Positions 44,692 to 57,020 are shown, counted from the stretch's first letter. The stretch is DNA of 64,000 nucleotides from Aselliscus stoliczkanus (GCA_033961575.1 CM066737.1:84874271-84938270), one strand, 5' to 3'. Program-made: numbers and translations. The notes: generated from the letters alone by a model not told the origin.

Positions 44692-45185
44692 CAGTAAGTC
44701 CCTGACTTATGAACGAGTTCTGTTCCGGGAGAACGTTTGTAAGTCGGATTCATTTGTAAATCAGACAAAGTGAGTCTTATACACCTTTGACACAAACATA
44801 CAATGTAAAGCCAATGGTTGAACGATTCATGTTATGAGAACGAGCGATGTCTACCATCTTTTCACCTCAGTCCAGTCTCTCAATTATTTTCACTTTTGTT
44901 TCCATGGTTATTGCTTTGCACTTCCTAGCAATCCCCCCACACACACACACACATCACCACTGCTTTTCCTCTTGCTTCCAGACATCCTGGGCCCTGATTG
45001 AGCACTGCTCTGCTGTCCACTACTGCACTGTGCAGTAAGCACACAGCAGCACAACTGTGACAATGTCCGGCAGACAGGTGAGCTACTTCAGAGATTTGTT
45101 CACATCTACGAATGTTCGTAATGCGAGGTCCGTTCATATCTGTGAAAGTTCACAACTCGAATATTCGTAAGTCGGCGTCTTACTG
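44692..45185. mobile_element. Tigger-like non-autonomous DNA transposon
   Basis: Terminal inverted repeats: CAGTAAGTCCCTGACTTATG at the left; the right end reads GTAAGTCGGCGTCTTACTG, whose complement is CAGTAAGACGCCGACTTAC. TA precedes the left end. The motif CGTAAGTCG, typical of Tc1/mariner-Tigger family ends, recurs near both ends (CGTTTGTAAGTCGGATTC; CGAATATTCGTAAGTCGG). About 494 bp, no transposase frame. Confidence 0.78.
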
Positions 45186-45229
45186 TGTTTTATCCCTGAG
45201 GGTCTTGGCTTATGTTTAACAAATGTTTA

Positions 45230-45370
45230 GGTTTTAGTGTTTTGCTTCTCAGAGATCCATGAAGCAAAAGCATTGATTTCACCGGGGAACACGTTAGAAT
45301 CCTCAGACCCCCTCTCTGAAGAACTATTGAATCAGAACTTGCATTTTTAACAACATCCCTAGGGGATTTC
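45230..45370. mobile_element. MER5-like fragment
   Basis: TTCTCAGAGATCCATG and ACTATTGAATCAGAACTTGC ... TATGCAGACTAAAGTTAGAG resemble a MER5-type hAT MITE. Approximate. Confidence 0.4.
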
Positions 45371-45456
45371 TATGCAGACTAAAGTTAGAGAAGGGGTCTA
45401 GGACAGGGCCTATCATGGGTGAATCCATGGACAACCTACATGAAAAGCACCTGGAG

Positions 45457-45743
45457 AGTCGGGAGCAGGACACCTCACAGGGAAAATGTCGACTATCTTC
45501 CAGCCCTTGCCTGAAGCCACACACTTCAGTCTGCCCCCAGTATGCCTCCGATGCCCCGAGTTACTGTCCCTCCACCAGAGCTCAAGGCCCTCAGCATACT
45601 TTCTGGTTTTCAGAAAAGTCACAATGGAATAGAGTTGCAACTCCAACATCTGGGACAAGATATCCTGAGTAAAACAGGTCTGCTTTTCGTGACCTAGTTC
45701 TAAATAAACTATACTGTCATTGTACTGCTTAATTAATTGAAAA
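45457..45743 (+). pseudogene. 5'-truncated processed retrocopy of an unidentified transcript
   Basis: A segment of about 285 bp bounded by AAAAGCACCTGGAGAGT on both sides (about 45440-45456, and again after the A-run near 45746-45763). It ends with CTAAATAAACTATACTGTCA, a poly(A) signal AATAAA followed about 25 bases later by a 13-A tail. The combination of 3' poly(A) signal, A-tail and target duplication marks an L1-mediated retrocopy of the 3' end of an mRNA. Its sequence is GC-richer than the surroundings. An open frame at 45415-45672 crosses the insertion border, so that frame as a whole is not the parent's. I do not recognise the source gene. Confidence 0.7.
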
Positions 45744-45763
45744 AAAAAAAAAGCACCTGGAGA

Positions 45764-45905
45764 GTTTTTTTTAAATGCTGGGTCCTGGGACTCATGTCAG
45801 ATCTATGTAATCAGAAATCCTGCAAGTAAAACCTTGGGAATCCGAATTTCAAACAAGCAACCTAGGTGATTATTATGTACACTGAAATGTGAGACCCACT
45901 GTTTT
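45764..45905. mobile_element. MER5A-like DNA transposon fragment
   Basis: AAATGCTGGGTCCTGGGACT, AACAAGCAACCTAGGTGATT and GAAATGTGAGACCCACTG resemble MER5A. The retrocopy appears to have landed in it. Confidence 0.55.
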
Positions 45906-45933
45906 AGGAATTGTACTCACCAAGTAAGGTTTT

Positions 45934-46051
45934 TCTTTTTTTTTTTTTTTTTTTTTAAGGGCAGTGTCATTTGCCCTCACATGCGGGACCCGAACCTGGG
46001 CCGCTGGCCTCCCAAGCCAGCACCCAACCACCGCGCCACTCGGCCGGCCCC
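45934..46051 (-). mobile_element. Short SINE with long poly-T
   Basis: Reverse short SINE with about 22 T, ending CGCGCCACTCGGCCGGCCCC; AGGTTTTTCTTTTTTT on both sides. Confidence 0.93.
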
Positions 46052-46052
46052 A

Positions 46053-46645
46053 GGTTTTTCTTTTTTTAATCAGGCAGTTTATATCTCACTTTTACAATGA
46101 ATTTCTCCATATATTTTACGGAAAATGTGTTTACTGTAATTAAGTAGGGGCTTATCAAACAGAAGTAACAGGAATGAAATTTTATCTCAAGATAGTACAT
46201 GCTCATTGTAAAAAGGATCAAATATTTATTATATTGGTTCAATACTTGGACTTGTGTGTTGAAATGTCTTACCTTTGTAGCTGTGTAATAGCCACAATAC
46301 ATTATCACCAAAATTAATTGCCCCAATAAGTCACAGAATATAAAGAAGCATAGGAGACTTTTTTTCTCCCTCATAATTTTATAAAATTTAAATCAGAATT
46401 CACTGCCTGGTTTTAAATTTGAATTACTCTCTGGAGAGGAATACTTCCTTATATATTTGCCTAACTGTAACTTTACAGTGATATAGGTACATCTAAAAGT
46501 CTGTCACATGTCTTGTATAATTCATACATTGTCTTCTACTAAGATTAATACATATATTCAACATATTTTTAGTATATAATTTTGTTACATCTCACAACTC
46601 AAATACGAAAGCGTTAGAAACATCAGTTTAAAACAAAAGGAGAGG
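46053..46645. other. Unrecognised AT-rich sequence
   Basis: No gene or repeat recognised. Confidence 0.4.
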
Positions 46646-47057
46646 GGCCGGCCGAGTGGCGTGTTGGTTAAGAGTTGGCTTGGGACACCAGCTCTGAGCC
46701 GCAGGACTCTGGTTCGGATCTCACATGCAAGTCAGTGACGCTGCACCCTCTACAGCTAAGATGGTGAACAACAGCTCCACCTGGAGCTGGACTGCTGTGA
46801 ATCGCAGGTGACAGTGTAGGCGGCAGTGGGGCTGGCAGGCACCTGGTGTGCACTTTTGTGAGCTGCAGTGAGTGGCCGTCCAATGGCTGGCGAGTGACTG
46901 CCTCATTTGGGAAGAGCACAATAATACCAACGTGGGCCAGTGAAGCAACGTCCTCCACAACTAGACTGAAGAACAAAAGGACAGCAACTTGTCTGTTCCC
47001 CTTCCCCGATTCCCCAACGCTGTTCCCTTCCCCCAATTCCCCAATAAAAATCTTTTT
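46646..47057 (+). mobile_element. Long SINE, first of a tandem pair
   Basis: GGGGCCGGCCGAGTGGCGTG, variant with CTCTGAGCCGCAGGACTC, end CCCCAATAAAAATCTTTTTA. The next SINE begins at the following base. Confidence 0.93.
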
Positions 47058-47480
47058 AGGGCCGGCCCGAGTGGCGCATTGGTTAAGAGCTGGTTTTGTG
47101 ATGCCAGCGGCCCCGGTTTGGATCCCACATATGAAGGCCAGTGACACTGTCCTCTACAGCTTATAACAGCTCCACCTGGAGTTGGGCTGTGTGAGCCCCG
47201 GTGATGGTGTAGGCTGCAGCCCCTGCTGCAGTGGGCTGCCATAGGCTACAGTGAGTGGCCGGCAGCCAGCATGAGCGGCTGGCAGCCAGTGCGAGTTGCC
47301 AATAGCCGTGGTGAGTGACCATCCAGAGGCCGGCGACTGATCTGCTGGGAAGAGCGCAATGATGATACCAACATGGGCCAGTGAAGCGACGTCCTCCGCA
47401 ACTAGACTGAAGAACAAAAAGATGGCAACTTGTCTGTTCCCCTCCCCCAATTCCCCAATAAAATCTTTAAAAAAAAAAAT
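47058..47480 (+). mobile_element. Long SINE, second of a tandem pair
   Basis: GGGCCGGCCCGAGTGGCGCA, GGTTTTGTGATGCC subtype, end CCCCAATAAAATCTTTAAAA. It differs in subtype from the first, so it inserted in the first one's tail and is not a duplicated unit. Confidence 0.93.
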
Positions 47481-47631
47481 CTTTTTAAAAACCCCAGAAA
47501 AAAAAAAGAGAGAACATGATGTTAGTTTTCAAGTGTCAGGATATACAAACACATAGCAGTTGTATATGTGTGGGCACGCATGCACATTGTGTGCTAATAA
47601 GTATTAAAAAAATCTTTGATTATGCTTATAT

Positions 47632-47723
47632 ATATTTTTTTCTTTTTTGAGGGCAGTGTCACTGGCCCTCATATGTGGGACCCGAACCGGGGCCACTGGC
47701 ATCCCAAGCCAGCTCTTAACCAA
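47632..47723 (-). mobile_element. 5'-truncated short SINE
   Basis: Reverse short SINE lacking the GGCCGGCC head (stops at CAGCTCTTAACCA); ATTATGCTTATAT flanks both sides. Confidence 0.92.
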
Positions 47724-47849
47724 ATTATGCTTATATGTAAACGCTTTGGCTTCTGTTTTATCATCTTTATGCCAAAACATTTAAATATTGTATTATTCAT
47801 ATCAACAGCTTATATTGAGTATTATCCTTTAATAGCTGTACCATCAAAC

Positions 47850-47851
47850 AT

Positions 47852-47890
<39 letters not shown>

Positions 47891-47989
47891 TTTTTTAGGG
47901 CAGTGTAACTGGCCCTCATATGTGGGACCGAACCGGGGCCGCTGGCTTCCCAGGCCAGCGCTTAACCACCGCGCCACTCGGCCGGCCCT
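47850..47989 (-). mobile_element. Short SINE with (TTTA)n tail
   Basis: (TTTA)n at 47852-47892, GGGCAGTGTAACTGGCCC, end CGCCACTCGGCCGGCCC; AAACATTTA flanks. Confidence 0.93.
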
Positions 47990-48032
47990 AAACATTTAGA
48001 ATAAGCAATATAGGGTAACTTTGGAATGTGTA

Positions 48033-48164
48033 CATGGGGGTGACAAAAAAAGGTATACACATGACTTGTATTCATCTTTTATTATCGGTATAAATTGAGT
48101 ATTACAATTTTAATACAGTTTTTTTCCTTTCTTAAATTGTGTATACATTTTTTGGCACCCTCTG
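48033..48164 (-). mobile_element. Mariner-like MITE, copy 3, internally deleted
   Basis: Left end diverged (ATGGGGGTGACAAAAAAAGG), right end TTTTTTGGCACCCTCTG. The interior from CTTGTATTCATCTTTTATTA to ACAATTTTAATACAG matches the copy at 22131; the middle and part of the left arm are missing. Confidence 0.82.
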
Positions 48165-48169
48165 AATAT

Positions 48170-49725
48170 GTTACTGCTTCTCCCTCCACCTCCTTTTTGT
48201 TTCTTTTGCTTTCAATATTGGTTTGAGTAATAACGACATGATTATGAAAAGCTTGGATGGAGGAAGCAACCTTGTTCACTTACACTCAGATGGTTCCTCT
48301 GGCAGGAGTGGACAAGACAATCATGAGGCACGACTGGTAGAGATACAAAGGGGGCCTTTGGCATAAGGGCAAAGAAGAAGGGCAGCTTGTCTTTGGAACC
48401 CTGTGTCAGGTAGATTATGAGCTTTCCCAAAACCTCCTCCTTAGGTTAGCTCATTTTTTCTCAATTTTCTCTGATAAGCCTATTTTGGGATATTTATTTT
48501 AAAACATCAATTTCTGGGCCCCATTCCACACCAACTAAATAAGACTCTCCAGAAGAGGATCTGGGAACCTGGGCTTTGTCTTTCTCTGACATATATATTT
48601 TCAGTGGCAGAATGAGAAGTTACACTTCTTAAACTGTAATTTGTTCTGATTATAATTATTTTTCAGCAATGGTAGGAAAAAAGAGGGAAGAATTATTTAT
48701 AGTCATGTAGATTTCAGTACCGTAGAATTCCAAATAATTCTTGCCCCTTTTATTTTAGTGTCATTTTGGTGCAATCCTCCACATTTGTATCTTTACCATA
48801 ACAATTAACTGAACCAGGCCAATTAGTTAAACACATGAACCACTGGTAAATATTTGTGTTTTATAAATTCTTAATTGTCAGAGGGCATGTAGTATGATTT
48901 GCACTGAATAAATTTATTATAAATTAACATGTTGATTTTAATTTATTCAAAATGATTAATTTATATTATTCACACTTTTACTCAAATATCTATTTATGTG
49001 TTACTGGGTTCATATGCATGCTAATTGAATAAGTATGCACCTGACAGCATTAATATTTAAACATTTTCCATCTAATTTGTGAAGTCAGTGTTCATAGTTT
49101 AGAAAGAATTTGAAATCTGAATATGGAAGTAGAGTTTTTAAAACTTAAATTGCTTTATAATTTTAATATCTTTGAAACTACAGAAAACTATTGGTGGTGA
49201 AACAGAATAAAAGATAGTGATATGACAATTAAGGAATACTAGGGCAAAAGAAAATAATGCAGATTTCTATTAATAAAATGGACTTATATATTGACCTTTA
49301 CTGCTAATGCTGTTAGTTAATTTACACGTTTGTTTTTCCCTGTCTGTGTGATACTTCTAGATGTGAAAAAGTCTCAGCATGTAAATATTGGGGCAATTTT
49401 GATAACATGGGATTTTCCAATGTTGAAGTCATCTGAAATCATTACAATGTTTGGACCAATGTTGCTAAGATAAAAAATATGTGTATTTTAATTTCCAAAA
49501 GTGAGTTGTACTCAAGCCAACATTTTAAGGGAATTGCAACGATTGTATATAAGATGTTTAATTTCTTTATTGGTTCTATGAGAAAAGTTGTTAAACAAGA
49601 TGACGTTTGGTCTCACCACATTTGTTTGATTGAATGCACAGGTTATGTTTAATGAGGGCACTGAAATCCTTGCTTTCTCATTTGGCTTTAGTAAACAATT
49701 AAACATGAATTAATGAGTTGAGCTT
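48170..49725. other. Unrecognised AT-rich sequence
   Basis: No gene. A possible MER5-like trace near 48500-48580 (CTGGGCCCCATTCCACACCA). Otherwise nothing recognised. Confidence 0.4.
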
Positions 49726-49727
49726 TA

Positions 49728-49785
49728 ATACCATACCATACCATACCATACCATACCATACCATACCATACCATACCATACCATA
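49728..49785. repeat. (CATAC)n pentanucleotide microsatellite
   Basis: About eleven perfect units of CATAC/TACCA, with no interruption. Confidence 0.97.
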
Positions 49786-52700
49786 ATAGGAGATTTTTAG
49801 AAATCTTATGTTAACTTATTTGTAGATATCAAATATTATTGGCAAACATTTTAGTAAACAGTTCTTCTAGAAACCTAACTTTCCAGTCCCTTTGTATCTT
49901 TTTGAATAAATGGTTGTTTTGTGATGTAGATTTTACATGAGTTGTCTCAAAAGATTTTTCCTTTTTATTTTGAATAATTTATAATATCACTTACTAAACT
50001 AGAGTCAACCTCAAAGCAATGCTGTAGGTATCTGTGAGTATAAACAACAAAATTTGACTCAGTTTAATGAACACAAAAATTTAGTCTACTTTCACAATTT
50101 GGGAGGCAATATAAGAACTGCCTCATAAATTTTAACATGTTTTTTCTTTATATAATGTTCTAGAATGTGTTTGACTAGATCCAAAGTTATTGAAACTACA
50201 GACACTAAAGTTACAGATAAAGGTATTTTTCCCTTTTCTAGTATATTTTCCAAGTCAAAAATCAAAATTAAATCCACAGTATAAAAACATTTGTAATATA
50301 ATTTTAGCAGGAAAAGAAACCTTAGAAGTAGTTATCTAAAATAATTACCAACTCAGTAAATACAGTTTAAAGAGTGTGTCTACCATGATCTTAAGATTTG
50401 ATTATTCCTTCTCATATAGTCTCTTATATTTACACTTATAATACTGAACTGTCTCAGTTTTTCTCTCGTCTTTCCCTGTGATGAAAGAAACAAAGATGCT
50501 GAAACACTGAGTGAAGGAGTCATGTTCCAACATAAGTCAGGGAGAACATGATCCAACATAGAAGAGTCTGTCGCCTGCAGATTAACCCCCAAAGAATAAC
50601 TCAAGAGCCATTAGTTTGAAGGATTGAGATTTACTCCATATACCTCTGTAAGACTGTCTCCCACATCAGAAGCAAGAGTGGGACTTGCAAAGGCAAAAGC
50701 CACAAAATTTGTCAAGGAAAAGGGACTGGCCAGTTTATATAAATCCTTAGTTTGTCATTTGACAGTGGCATACACTGACTGCTGAGTCCTAAATCTATAT
50801 GATGAATTGAGATAGAATGGTCTTAAGTTCACGAAAAAGGCTGATTTTCCTGAAATGTGAAAGTATTTCTTCCTTTTTCTGATATCCTGACTATTTGCTT
50901 TATGACACCTTCAGGCTCTGGGTTATGGAGCAGGAAAATCCCTATACACTTACTCAAGGCTCAGTGAAAATTTCCAGAACTCCAACCATCATATCCACCT
51001 TCTAGGTACAGAAAAAGACGGAGGGCAGTGATAAGAGTATACCTTTCCCTTTTGGAAAGCATTCTAGAAATACCACACAGCACTTCTGCTTGTAGTTTAA
51101 TGGCTAAATCTTAAACGGATGACTGAACCTAGCTGGAAGGAAGACAGAAACCCTCCTCTCTTCCTCATATGATTAAATAGAATCAAGGTTTTGTCAGGGA
51201 GGAAGAAAGGGCAAATAGTTATTGGGGTAAGCAGTCGACAGGCTTCCAGAAGCTCATACGATAAGGATTTTTGTCCCAAATAGTACAAAGTTATCTAATA
51301 TTTCATCTTTCTGGTTTTGTAGGCCTCATGAGGCCTTTTGATCTTTACATGTCTTAGTAAAATAATACTTAGTAATGCTACAAGATCACATTTTTCTTAA
51401 AGTTCTCCTTCATACTTGTCTTTGAAGAGAATTCCAGGCACAGATAAAATATAAGAATGCCCATTTGAAATCATAACTGCAATGGAAGTCCTTGCATGGT
51501 CCCTCTATGGTTAACTTTCTCACACAACCTAAAATGTAGTAACACTACATTGTCTCAATAAAAACTCTGGTCTGGTCTTTAAGTTTCCCAAGTAAAGGTT
51601 TAAAAAATCCCAATAAAAGAATGTAAAGTAATTCATGGCTGTATTATTTTTAGCGCTTTTAAAAATATTCATGTTCTGTTTTTAGGCACATGGTATTTAC
51701 TACCTCACCAATGCTGAAGTTATATGTGAACATATAATTTATTTGGCCAAAACCCTGTGAAAAGTGCTGTATGTTATTTCTAAATGTAAGTGCCTTTGGG
51801 CCATTTTTCAGATTCCCTTCCGCTGCCACAATGAGTTCTGACGCACATGTATAATAGAAATTCAGCCTCCTTCAGCATAGGTCTCCGAGTGTACCTTCTC
51901 CATCTCGGATGGACATGTCGTATGAACAAGAAATACATTATTTTGTGAATCCAATGATTTTGAAGGATTTTTTTTTAATGCAACGTGATGTTTCACAACA
52001 GGAAATACTTTCTCTTCTCAAATGAGCCTTATGGTACTGAAATTATCTTTTCAGGTATTGTTAAAAATATAGAAACTGTTATAAAAAAATTCTGTGTCTA
52101 CAAACTGTTCTTTGTAAGTAATTGATAAACAAAAGAAATTTCAGTGGCACGGTAGGTAGACTTTATATATTCATCACATATTTTACTTTAGGAGAATATG
52201 AAGCATTGGCATAAACAAGAACAGTTGACAAATTCTTATTCTAATTAATCCCAAAAGAACTGGCTGGCAAGGATCAGTACATAAGACTGGTTTTAGCCGC
52301 AATGTAAAATTGATCGATGGACCAGCTGTGCTCAGAAATGAGCAATATTGAGTTATGTACTCATTCAAGATACATACTAGGTGGCACCTCAAGCACTCTT
52401 TTTAGTATTTGCAAAATATTGTGATGAATAAGTCAGATATGGTCCTCAAGTAGCCCACTATCAGGTAGAAAAAAATACACAAACATTTGCAGATGTACAA
52501 GGCAGGATGCATTCGGTTTTACACATTACATGAAAACAATTCTCTATGAGTTGTTCTCTAGGAGAATAATGTGACTATTTAGATATTATAGGGAAATTCA
52601 TGGAAGAGGAGAAGACATCAGGAGAATTATGAAACACTGAGTAAGCCCTTTCTGCATGCACATACTGTACTCGTTGCTTTTGTGTATCATATGCAAACTG

Positions 52701-53067
52701 TGCTCTGCAAAATAAGTAAGATCTTGATGGCCAGAGTCCAGAGAAGGGAAAGAATTTCCCTACAAAAAGTGCACATGGAAAGAGGATGACAGAAGCAATG
52801 GGGCACAACAAAGGTGAAGCACAAGCCACACACATACGTACGGGTCAGCACAGGTGAGCATAAATGACGGTTCAAAAAACACTGACGTGTTTGTCATTCT
52901 GCATTGCAATTATTTCTTTCAGGCCTGCATTTTATGTCAGAAAATATGCTACATAGCTTAGAGGTTTTATGATTCATCCTTGTATCCCAGAGTAGGTAGA
53001 CCCAGAAAAGACTGTCAAGTGACAGAGATTTTTTGTGGGTCCTGATCTCTATGAAAAGTTTGCAAAG
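49786..53067. other. 3.3 kb of unrecognised, insertion-poor sequence
   Basis: No SINE, young L1 or LTR is visible, unlike the rest of the window. Short open frames (for example 52575-52875 minus) have no recognisable domain. It may be unique intergenic or intronic sequence, or repeats too old to recognise by eye. Confidence 0.45.
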
Positions 53068-53480
53068 GGGGCCGGCCAAGTGACGCGTTGGTTAAGAGTT
53101 GGCATGGGACGCCAGTGGCCTTGGTTCGGATCCCACATATGAGGGCCAGTGACACTGCCCTCTACAGCTAAGTTGGTGAACAACAGCTCCACCTGGAACT
53201 GGGCTGCTGTGAGTCCCCAGGATGGCATGGCTGCAGCCCCTGCTGGAGTGGGCTGCCATAAGCTACAGTGAGTGGCCAGCAGCTGGTGTGAACTGCCAAT
53301 AGCTGCCATTAGTGGCCATCCAGAGGCCGGAGACTGATCTGCCTCACCTGGGAAGAGCGCAATGATAATGCCAACATGGGCCAGTGAAGCAACGTCCTCC
53401 ACAACTAGAGTGAAGAACAAAAGGTAAGCAACTTGTCTGTTCCCTTCCCCCAATCCCCCAATAAAAATCTTCAAAAAAAA
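53068..53480 (+). mobile_element. Long SINE
   Basis: GGGGCCGGCCAAGTGACGCG, ACTGGGCTGCTGTGAGTCCC subtype, end CCCCAATAAAAATCTTCAAA. One internal CAGC-GTGAG unit only. Confidence 0.92.
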
Positions 53481-53493
53481 AGTTCACCAAAAG

Positions 53494-53684
53494 TTGGGAT
53501 GACTGGTTAGCTCAATTGGTTAGAGCGTGGTGCTGATAACACCAAGGTTGTTGGTTCAATCCCTGCATGGGCCACTGTGAGCTGTGCCCTCCTTAAACAG
53601 AGTTAATTATGCCATTGTAGCATGAAAGCTATGCATAACCAATGATAATGGCTGTTTCCCAATAAAATTTTTTTAAAAATTCAC
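53494..53684 (+). mobile_element. tRNA-Ile-like SINE
   Basis: GATGACTGGTTAGCTCAATT, GTGCTGATAACACCAAGG and GGTTCAATCCCTGCATGGGC; end TCCCAATAAAATTTTTTTAA. TTCACCAAA flanks both sides. The body differs from the 4138 copy after CTGTGCCCTCC. Confidence 0.88.
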
Positions 53685-53739
53685 CAAATGTGGATGGATT
53701 CTGGAGAGCCATGGCTCAAAAATATTTCATTTTATAGTG

Positions 53740-53808
53740 CTGGCTTGAGAAGCCAGTGGCCCTGGTTCGGTCCCACATATGAGGGCCAGTAACACTGCCC
53801 TCAAAAAA
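53740..53808 (+). mobile_element. 5'-truncated short SINE
   Basis: Starts within the anticodon arm (GCTGGCTTGAGAAGCCAG) and ends ACTGCCCTC plus A9; TCATTTTA flanks. Confidence 0.88.
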
Positions 53809-53809
53809 A

Positions 53810-54686
53810 AATCATTTTACTACACTGAATTAGCAATTAGAATTAGGCAAGTCTCTAAAGAAAGCAAAGCAAATCACAGGCCAAGTGGTGATCTGCCTTG
53901 ATCTTCTTGTTCTAGATCAGGATTTCTTCACTTTTTTTATGCCATCAGCAGTTTAATGAAGCCTATGCCTCTTCACAGATTAGGGTGTTATAAATACATA
54001 AATACATAAAATAAAATGCAAGGATTATAGAAGAAACTAATGATATTCTAATAGATTATCAAAAAGTAAATAATACTATATTAAAATGTGTTTCTTCATT
54101 AACACAATACATAAGATTTGATGGTGGGCTTAATAACTGCCATACTTTCAAAGTAGTGATGAATATAAATAATATTTTAAGATATCTTCAACAACTGAAA
54201 TATGATATAAGCATATCTGTGATTCTTGGTGATCATAATCGGTATAGCTAATACTATTGTGGTTTGGGAATGCTATCTTGCAATTAAAGTCAGTGAAAAT
54301 AAAGACAGAATTTCACATATCCACTCTGTTTTTGGACCCCAGATTAGGGACCCTTGCTTAAGATGCTCCTCAGTTTTACAGAGGCAAACTGATACAAAAG
54401 GCAGCAAAGATCCCATTTTTATTGACCCCTAGATGGCCATTTGTCCCTTTTTCGAACTCAGGAACATATAGAGGATGAGATGATTCTAAAACTTGATCTT
54501 CTCATAACGTCACTACCCATGAAGGTGTTTACTTTGCTATCTTCAGGGCATATATGATACTGGCTTTGTAAAAAAGATAGGTTCACCACTGACATGCTAG
54601 ACTAAGGAATATCAAACAGAATTTTCCCAAGACAAATTATTTTATCAAATTTTATTCTGGCATCTCTGAAGTAATGCTAATGATAA
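53810..54686. other. Unrecognised sequence
   Basis: No gene or repeat recognised. Confidence 0.4.
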
Positions 54687-54688
54687 TA

Positions 54689-54854
54689 CACTAAAACCTT
54701 GGATTGCGAGTAACTTGGTTTGTGAGTGTTCCACAAGACAAGCAAACATTTTTACATTTAACATTTTACATTTAACATGGTAAACAAGCGATATCTTGCA
54801 ATCTGAGTAGTTTCTTTCTGGAACAAATTATGCTCGCAAACCAATGTATTACTG
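54689..54854. mobile_element. Tigger/mariner-type MITE, 166 bp
   Basis: Left end CACTAAAACCTTGGATTGCG; complement of the right end CAGTAATACATTGGTTTGCG. TA flanks both sides (54687-54688, 54855-54856). No coding capacity. Confidence 0.8.
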
Positions 54855-54859
54855 TAATT

Positions 54860-57020
54860 AGCTTTATAAGTAAGTTAATACAAATTCTTAGGTTCTCAAA
54901 GATTTTCTAACCTGTTTTTGCTATGAATACTACAGTTAACTCAAGTTTCCTAGGTTTGAGAGGCTCTTTTGGGGATAAAGCAATGTTTTGATTTATTCAA
55001 AATATCACTTGCATTAGCTGCTCTCCAACAAAATAGGTAAAGTATTAGATACAAAGTTCAAATCAGTTTGTTTTTCTACTTGCTATGTTAAAAACAGCTG
55101 AAGGAATGGAGATTGCAAGCATTGAACAAAACAAGGTTTGGAGATTTTATTAGTCTCCTATGGGTACTTAACAAATTATCTCAAATTCAGTGGCTTAAAT
55201 CAGCACAAATTATTACCTTACATTTCTGTAGGTAGCAAGTCTTATGCAGACCACACTGTGCTACAATCAAGGTGTTGTCAGGACCACATTTCTTTCTGTA
55301 GGCTCTAGGGAGGACTGCATTTTTTTAAATTTTTTCTTTTTTTTGCCTTTTCCAGTTTCTAGAACCACTTGTAATCCTTGGATTATGGCCCCCTTTCATG
55401 AGCCAGCAATGACTTTTCACATCACAGCCTTTGACCACCCCTGTTATGAAATCTTCTGTTGCCTCCCTCTTCTACTTATAGTAAGACCCTTGTGTTTGCA
55501 TTGGGCCCCCTGAATAATCCAGGATCATCTCTCCACCATAAAGTCAGCTGCTTAGCAACACTTAATCAATTTGCAACTGAAATTCTCCTTTACCATGTAA
55601 CCTAACATATTTAAAGGTTCTGGGGATTAGGAAATGGGCATCTTTGGGTAGTCATTCTGCCTACCACAGAGATTATCTGTGGATTTTAATCAGAGTCCTA
55701 GAGATCTATTACCAAAGAGATGACAATGGAAATACATATGAAAAAATCTGTATCCTTTTTTTCTGTCCACTTGGTACATGGTTTCATTCATAAATGCTAA
55801 AATACCCACCTATTATGTCTATGGCAGCCTTAAATGAAGGTGTATATCAAACCCTCAAAATACATATAAATATCAACTGTTCTTTATTTTTTAAAAATGT
55901 ATTATTTAAAGTGGCAACTAAAACATCTATCTTGTAAAGCACAGCATAACAGACGAGATGGGGCTATATAACCTTATTAAGAATATGATATAAGAAGTGT
56001 TATAAAAATCAAATGGAGAAAACGAGATGTGGAAAGAACTTTTCTTGGACATAGTCAATGTATTTACATAGCACCAAATTCAGGCAAAAGTAGATGCCTG
56101 GATAAGCAATATATTTTTTCTTTTTTCAGAAATTAGATCAGGTAAACAATGTCTGTGTGGCCAAATATTAATTGACAGCATGTTCAGCAAAGTGGTCAGA
56201 AATACTAAGAAAAAAGTAATTCGACTAGAGTTGATGGCTTCTGAAAACCAAGGAATCTTACAAGAGAGGTAGCTGCCTTAGGCTGTCATCTGGTAATTAA
56301 TTTTCAGAACTGCAACCAGAGTTCACAGCAGCACAAGTCTTCTAACTTTATGAGAAAAAAACCAAACATGGAAAACATGAGTTGATAGAAGAGAATTTTT
56401 CAAGAAAGCAAGTTCTAGAGCCATTTTTGGAGAAAGAACCTATTTAGTCCTAAATTTTGACCACATACTTTTGAGTTTTGGGATTTGAGTTTAATTATTA
56501 TCTTCATAATCATCAAACTTATACTTCTCTTTATTTTTTGGAAGTGAAAATGTATCATTTTACTAAAGCAACAAGTGTTGAAAATATGAAAGATTGTTAG
56601 TTTCCTTTTTGGATTTTTCTTATTTTTTAAATCCTTAAGACAATATAAAAGATCAAATGATTTTTGAAATACCATCTGTGGTCTGTGCACATATAATAGG
56701 TAGTCATAATTTTAAAGGATCTGTCAGAGTTAAGTAAAATACAGAATCATTTTTGAGTTTTGTCTGTGTTGTTGATGTTGTTTTTCATTTATGACAGTGA
56801 TGCTGGGAGTACCATTGAACATGATATTACTGACGGCTGTTCCCATGCCCCAAATGCCTTAAAAATATGTGAGTACATCATATAAAAGCTTTCATGTCTG
56901 ATTTTTATATGCATAGCATAATATGAAGTGAAATATTCAACATAGGTTGGTTACGACGGACAGAATGGCAAACCCTGGGCATTGCTGGCTGAATGGGAGG
57001 CTGAAGTGTTGGTCCTCAGG
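54860..57020. other. Mostly unrecognised; one ancient interspersed repeat
   Basis: About 55160-55675 (GTGGCTTAAATCAGCACAAA, GGCTCTAGGGAGGACTGCAT, GAATAATCCAGGATCATCTC, CATGTAACCTAACATATTTA) matches a common old mammalian repeat that I recognise but cannot name. The remainder is unidentified. Confidence 0.5.

Noticed and set aside
49728..49785. CRISPR-like regular array
   Set aside because: It is a perfect pentanucleotide microsatellite with no spacers.
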